Assembly: GCF_020531985.1 (NCBI RefSeq)
Contig: NZ_JAJAVQ010000002.1
Span: forward strand, 124,001 to 188,000
DNA length: 64,000 bases
Direction: 5' to 3'
Origin: Rheinheimera aquimaris
GTDB lineage: Bacteria > Pseudomonadota > Gammaproteobacteria > Enterobacterales > Alteromonadaceae
Part shown: positions 60,216-64,000 of the stretch, one piece after another
Layout: every line of letters starts with the position of its first letter
Position numbering within the stretch: position 1 is the first letter of the stretch
Notes under the pieces: model-generated
What the model saw: only the letters and a program-made list of their open reading frames with translations
What the model was told of the DNA's origin: nothing
The model's database searches: none
Made by a program: the position numbers and the translations under genes

Positions 60216-62545
60216 GTGGATGCTCCTATTACGCGGCTGATACTATCGCCCTGGTTAAGCGTAATGGCTTCTGCGCCGTGGTGCAGCGTTAACGGCTCGC
60301 CACTGAGTAGCTGATAGCTGGCCTGACGGCTGTCGGCGCTGAATTGCAGCACCCGGCCGCGGTAACATAAGCGAAAGCTGAGGCCAGGTAGCTGTGGCGG
60401 TAGCTGCGGTTTGAAATACAAACCTGACGGCCGTGAGCGTACACCGGCAAAGCCCATTACCAACGACATCCAGCTACCAGCCATACAGGCAATGTGTACG
60501 CCAAATTCGGTGTTGGCGTGGTGGTTATCCAGATCCATCCGTGCGCTGTCGCCAAAAAACTCATGCGCCCGGCCAGTATCTCCGGTTTCGGCGAACATAA
60601 TGCTGTGAATACAGCTGGATAAGCTGGAGTCATGCGTGGTCAGCGGTTCATAGTAAGCCAAATCACGTTGCTTTTGCGCCGTGGGGATAGCGTCATCCAG
60701 TAGCAGTAGCGCCAGTACCACGTCGGCTTGTTTTAATACCTGATGACGATAGATCACCAGTGGGTGGTAGTGCAGCAGTAGCGGATATTTGTCGGCCGGG
60801 GTATTAGCGAAATCCCAGGGCTTACGGTGCAGAAAGTTGTCGTCCTGCGGATGCACCTGCAATTTGTCGTCAAATGGCAGATGCATGTTATCTGCGGCTT
60901 GTTGCCATTGCTGCAGCTCTGACGTGGTTACGCCAAGCTGTGCCAGCAATGGGCTGTTTTCCTGTTGCAACTGCTGCATAACTTGCAGCGTAAAACGTAG
61001 CTGCAACTGTACCATCGCATTGGTGTAGAAGTTGTTATTCACCAGTGCCGAATATTCATCCGGCCCGGTCACCATATGAATTTCAAACTTACCGCTGCTG
61101 GCAGAGAAAAAGCCGAGCTGCAGCCATAAACGGGCTGTTTCGATCAGCATTTCGGCGCCCATCTGCTGCATAAAAGCCCAATCGTCTGTCGCCAGGTAGT
61201 AACTGCGTATCGCGTAGGCTATGGCGGCGTTGATATGGTACTGCGCGGTGCCAGCCGGGAAATAGGCCGAGCATTCTTCACCGCCAATGGTGCGCCACGG
61301 GTACAGTGCGCCCTTACTGTGCGACATTTGCTGTGCCCGCTCGCGGGCCGCATCCAGCTGGCTGTAGCGCTGTGTTAGTAACTGCCTGGCAATGTCGGGC
61401 CGAGTCAGGCTCATCACCGGCACGACGTAAATTTCAGTGTCCCAGAAATAATGGCCATCGTATCCCGGCCCGGTTAAGCCTTTGGCGCCGATATTGCTGC
61501 TGCCGTTACGGCCAGCCGATTGCGCCAGGCTAAACAGATTAAAACGAATGGCCTGCTGCAGCGCGATGTCACCGCTGATCTGTACATCGGCCTGTTGCCA
61601 GAACTGCTGCCACCAGTTTTGGTGGGTGGTTAATAAAGCGGCAAAGCCCTGCTGCTTTGCCGCATCCAGTAAAGTCAGCGCCTGCTGGCTTAACGCGTTT
61701 TCATCAGTGCCGGCACTGTGGCAGTAAATCACCAGCTTATGCACACTTTGGGCAACGTTTTGCTGAAGTGACAAGCTAAATTGCTGTGTCAGTGTATTGG
61801 CCTGTTGCTGATCCTGACCGATTAACGTAGCACCGGCGGGCAACAAGTGTGTTGTTGCCGCCGCAACAAGAAAATCGGCGCCTTTAGCACTGTGTAACAT
61901 CAGGCCATGTTGCTGCTGAAACTGCTGGCTTAGCAGCGTTAAACTGTCGGCAATCGACATTTCACCCACGCGCGGGTCATCTTTTTTATAAAAGCCCGGG
62001 TAAGCGGCGTCCAGCTGACTGGTCAGGGTAATATCGCCGGAAAAATTCAGGGCGGTAATGGTCAGTTCAATTGCCATCAAGTGCGTATTGGCTTGCGACA
62101 CGAAACGGCGGCTTGTTATGCGCAGCTGTTTGCCGCTTTTACTGCTCCAGTGCATGTCACGCTGCAGCACACCCTGCTGCATATCCAGCGTGCGCTGATG
62201 TGAGCTTGCTGTGGCAACGCTGACAGTTTCACCATCCAGCTGCAGTTGCAGCACTTTACCGTTAGCGACCTGCAGCATTTTATGGTTATTGCGGGCAAAA
62301 CCGTACGCTGACTCACCATAGTGAATTGGCTCGCTGCTGAAGACACCGTTTAAATAAGTGCCTTCACAGCTGGCGACGCCCTTGGGTGCGCCTTCTTCCA
62401 GCGTGCCACGGCTGCCGATATAGCCATTTGCCAGGCTAAGCAGGGTTTCCTGCAGTAAAAGATGTTGTGGCTGATAATGGCTGTCGGTCAGCGTCCAGGG
62501 AGCGACGGTCAGAGGCCGTACCGTAGCGGCAGGATGTAACGACAT
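60212..62545 (-). CDS. GH65 inverting alpha-glucoside phosphorylase, probably maltose phosphorylase
   Basis: The ATG at 62545 (AGG ten bases upstream) gives 777 residues; the frame is open for 49 more codons, but those lie over the operator at 62592-62607. The (alpha/alpha)6 catalytic domain has GPGYDGHYFWDTEIYVVP (GH65 phosphate-binding region) and VTGPDE497YSALVNNNFYTN, with E497 as the general acid. The N-terminal domain has ANGYIGSRGTLEEG, typical of the family. It splits maltose (or kojibiose, trehalose or nigerose) with phosphate to beta-glucose-1-phosphate and glucose. The neighbouring pgmB and maltodextrin-type receptor favour maltose. Specificity is not proven by sequence. Confidence 0.9.
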   Translation of the reverse strand: MSLHPAATVRPLTVAPWTLTDSHYQPQHLLLQETLLSLANGYIGSRGTLEEGAPKGVASCEGTYLNGVFSSEPIHYGESAYGFARNNHKMLQVANGKVLQLQLDGETVSVATASSHQRTLDMQQGVLQRDMHWSSKSGKQLRITSRRFVSQANTHLMAIELTITALNFSGDITLTSQLDAAYPGFYKKDDPRVGEMSIADSLTLLSQQFQQQHGLMLHSAKGADFLVAAATTHLLPAGATLIGQDQQQANTLTQQFSLSLQQNVAQSVHKLVIYCHSAGTDENALSQQALTLLDAAKQQGFAALLTTHQNWWQQFWQQADVQISGDIALQQAIRFNLFSLAQSAGRNGSSNIGAKGLTGPGYDGHYFWDTEIYVVPVMSLTRPDIARQLLTQRYSQLDAARERAQQMSHSKGALYPWRTIGGEECSAYFPAGTAQYHINAAIAYAIRSYYLATDDWAFMQQMGAEMLIETARLWLQLGFFSASSGKFEIHMVTGPDEYSALVNNNFYTNAMVQLQLRFTLQVMQQLQQENSPLLAQLGVTTSELQQWQQAADNMHLPFDDKLQVHPQDDNFLHRKPWDFANTPADKYPLLLHYHPLVIYRHQVLKQADVVLALLLLDDAIPTAQKQRDLAYYEPLTTHDSSLSSCIHSIMFAETGDTGRAHEFFGDSARMDLDNHHANTEFGVHIACMAGSWMSLVMGFAGVRSRPSGLYFKPQLPPQLPGLSFRLCYRGRVLQFSADSRQASYQLLSGEPLTLHHGAEAITLNQGDSISRVIGAST

Positions 62546-62591
62546 AAAGCGTACCTGATAAATTGCAGTAAATATGCTTAATATACAGCTT

Positions 62592-62607
62592 TTGCAATCG
62601 ATTGCAA
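62592..62607. promoter_or_regulatory. Third LacI-family operator, divergent promoter of phosphorylase and MFS genes
   Basis: TTGCAATCGATTGCAA, identical to the core of the operator at 58211-58230, lies 47 bp before the phosphorylase start and about 104 bp before the MFS gene. It is placed to control both. Confidence 0.85.
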
Positions 62608-62710
62608 TATGCGGTAAAACCGTTGTATAGTGCAAAATGTCAGCAAACAGTCTGACAACAGGGTAAAACAACAATAGCTGTATAAACGGCATAAAAATGA
62701 GAACCAGACT

Positions 62711-63937
62711 ATGGCCACTTTGCGTATCCGCTTGTCGCTGCTACTGACCTACTTTGTGTTTGCTATTTTGCTAAACAGTGTTGGTACTGTGGTATTGCAG
62801 GTGATCCACACTTATCAGATCAGTAAATCTGCCGCCAGCGTGCTGGAAGGTTTTAAAGATATTCCCATTGCTGTGGTGTCCTTTCTGATTGCCGCTTATC
62901 TGCCCCGCCTGGGTTACAAGCGGGCGCTACAGCTGGCTCTGACTTTGGTGACAGCAGCCTGTGTGCTGATGCCGCTGGTGCCGGCATTCTGGACCACCAA
63001 ACTGCTGTTCTTTACTGTTGGCGCCAGTTTTGCGCTGGTTAAAGTGTCGGTATACGCCAGCATTGGCGTAGTAACCCGTAGTAAGGCCGAACATGCATCG
63101 CTGCTGAACTTTATCGAAGGCGGCTTTATGCTGGGAGTATTATCCGGCTACTGGCTGTTTTCGGCTTTTATGGACCCTGCTGCGCCGCAATCCAGCGGTT
63201 GGCTGCAGGTATATTGGCTGCTGGCCTTGCTGTGCGTGGCTAATTTGGTATTGCTAAGCAGTACCTCCTTTCCAACGCCGGAGTTACCTGCAGTGCAGCC
63301 GTTTCGGCAGGATTTTATCGCCATGCTGCAGCTGGTATATAAACCGCTGGTGTTTGTGTTTGTGTTGTCGGCGTTCTTGTATGTGTTGATTGAACAGGGT
63401 ATTGGCAGTTGGCTGCCAACCTTTAACAATGAAGTGCTGGCGCTGCCCAATCAGTTGAGTGTACAGCTAACCAGCATTTTTGCCGCCAGCCTGGCGCTTG
63501 GCAGGATCCTGGCCGGCGTAGTGCTAAAGAAAATATCTTGGTACAGCCTGTTAAATGGCTGCCTGCTGGCAATGGCATTATTGATCATACTGACATTGCC
63601 GCTGACGCACGATATTCACGTTGATGCCGATGTCAGTCTGCTCAGCGCGCCGCTGGCTGCCTATCTGTTCCCGCTGATCGGGTTATTTATGGCGCCGGTG
63701 TACCCGGTGATTAACTCAGTGATCTTAAGCGCACTGCCCAAGGCGCAGCATGCCGCGATGACCGGCCTTATCGTGGTGTTTTCCGCGCTTGGCGGCACCA
63801 CCGGCTCAATGGTTACCGGTTATACCTTTGCCAACTTTAACGGCCAGACCGCGTTTTATTTATGCCTGTTACCACTCAGTTTATTGTTGTTGTCGGTTGG
63901 TTTATTTCATCGTCAGAGCAAGCTCGTCACGGTCTGA
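62711..63937 (+). CDS. MFS sugar transporter
   Basis: A 408-residue major-facilitator protein with twelve helices in two halves. AAYLPRLGYKRALQLAL carries the loop 2-3 motif and GIGSWLPTFNNEVLALP lies at helix 7. The operator shared with the phosphorylase gene, and the receptor locus, suggest it imports maltose or maltodextrin into the cytosol for phosphorolysis, a role played by MFS carriers in related bacteria lacking the MalEFGK ABC system. The substrate is inferred from context only. The ribosome site is weak. Confidence 0.85.
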   Translation: MATLRIRLSLLLTYFVFAILLNSVGTVVLQVIHTYQISKSAASVLEGFKDIPIAVVSFLIAAYLPRLGYKRALQLALTLVTAACVLMPLVPAFWTTKLLFFTVGASFALVKVSVYASIGVVTRSKAEHASLLNFIEGGFMLGVLSGYWLFSAFMDPAAPQSSGWLQVYWLLALLCVANLVLLSSTSFPTPELPAVQPFRQDFIAMLQLVYKPLVFVFVLSAFLYVLIEQGIGSWLPTFNNEVLALPNQLSVQLTSIFAASLALGRILAGVVLKKISWYSLLNGCLLAMALLIILTLPLTHDIHVDADVSLLSAPLAAYLFPLIGLFMAPVYPVINSVILSALPKAQHAAMTGLIVVFSALGGTTGSMVTGYTFANFNGQTAFYLCLLPLSLLLLSVGLFHRQSKLVTV

Positions 63938-63971
63938 TAGCCGTTAAATAGGATGGAAATACGCTTAAAGC

Positions 63972-63995
63972 CAGTGTGTTCTGTGCTACACTGGC
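63972..63995. promoter_or_regulatory. Short inverted repeat and possible promoter at window end
   Basis: CCAGTGT (63972-63978) and ACACTGG are inverted. TGtgcTACACT within it resembles an extended -10 element, so it may begin the promoter of a gene beyond the window. Without a T-run it is not a terminator. Confidence 0.3.
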
Positions 63996-64000
63996 GCGCT

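Noticed and set aside
62546..62692. 49-codon extension of the GH65 phosphorylase
   Set aside because: It would run across the LacI operator and promoter region, and the family domain begins after the ATG at 62545.
1..64000. rRNA, tRNA, CRISPR arrays, transposases, prophage structural genes
   Set aside because: Looked for on both strands by eye; no conserved RNA segments, regular repeat-spacer array or transposase/integrase frames were found.

Overview
The window reads as chromosomal DNA of a free-living gammaproteobacterium of the Alteromonadales/Chromatiaceae type. The Rheinheimera / Alishewanella / Arsukibacterium group is my best guess, from gene content and roughly balanced GC, not from any search. 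Markers for this are many TonB-dependent receptors (TBDRs), Fur-like operators, an srkA-dsbA pair as in E. coli, a TonB/LacI/GH65 maltodextrin locus, and a GlyGly-CTERM protein. No rRNA, tRNA, CRISPR array, insertion sequence or prophage was seen. Most genes are ordinary housekeeping or nutrient-response genes. The more unusual material lies at 11-15 kb, 20.8-24 kb, 25-32.4 kb, 36-38.5 kb and 50-52.3 kb.

Layout. 1-1664: SDR oxidoreductase (cut by the window edge) and a renalase-like flavoprotein. 1733-7883: iron uptake, with a PepSY membrane protein and partner divergent from a siderophore TBDR, a second TBDR facing it across a shared terminator, and Fur-like boxes in front of both. 8037-11227: AtoE-type fatty-acid transporter, glycerate-kinase-like P-loop kinase, and a GH16-like lipoprotein behind a LacI-type palindrome. 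11543-18958: envelope-stress style set of a Spy/CpxP-like protein, OmpR-type regulator, histidine kinase, a damaged-looking Sel1-like lipoprotein, and an RND adaptor and pump. 19125-20765: membrane-anchored hypothetical and SLC13-like permease. 20781-24005: ECF sigma factor with a membrane partner, divergent from an exported amidohydrolase and two small membrane proteins; both sides carry the same promoter motif. 24018-32409: lipoprotein metallo-hydrolase, then a MacAB-like ABC exporter divergent from an NtrC-type regulator and its kinase, with a sigma-54 promoter pointing into the exporter.

32433-38424: KfrA-like coiled-coil protein, topoisomerase III, secreted cyclophilin with GlyGly-CTERM tail, and a ParA/ribbon-helix-helix pair. 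38438-43265: DUF3010 protein, small anchored protein, CcoG, then srkA with two tandem DsbA-like genes. 43312-49709: DUF817 protein, a small nucleotidyltransferase pair, and a second Fur-type TBDR/PepSY iron operon. 49825-52817: DUF4920 protein, a peptidoglycan amidase coupled to a lipoprotein (possible effector/immunity pair), HNH nuclease, and methyltransferase. 52835-55711: uvrA with a LexA-like box. 55778-63937: maltodextrin locus of TBDR, LacI regulator, beta-phosphoglucomutase, GH65 phosphorylase and MFS transporter, with three copies of one LacI operator at its two promoter regions.

How the genes work together. In the maltodextrin locus the sugar crosses the outer membrane by the TBDR and the inner membrane by the MFS carrier, is split by the GH65 enzyme with phosphate, and the beta-glucose-1-phosphate goes to glucose-6-phosphate by PgmB, all under the LacI protein. 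The two iron loci pair outer-membrane receptors with PepSY inner-membrane proteins. The best candidates for something little described are the ECF-controlled amidohydrolase cassette and the amidase/lipoprotein pair.
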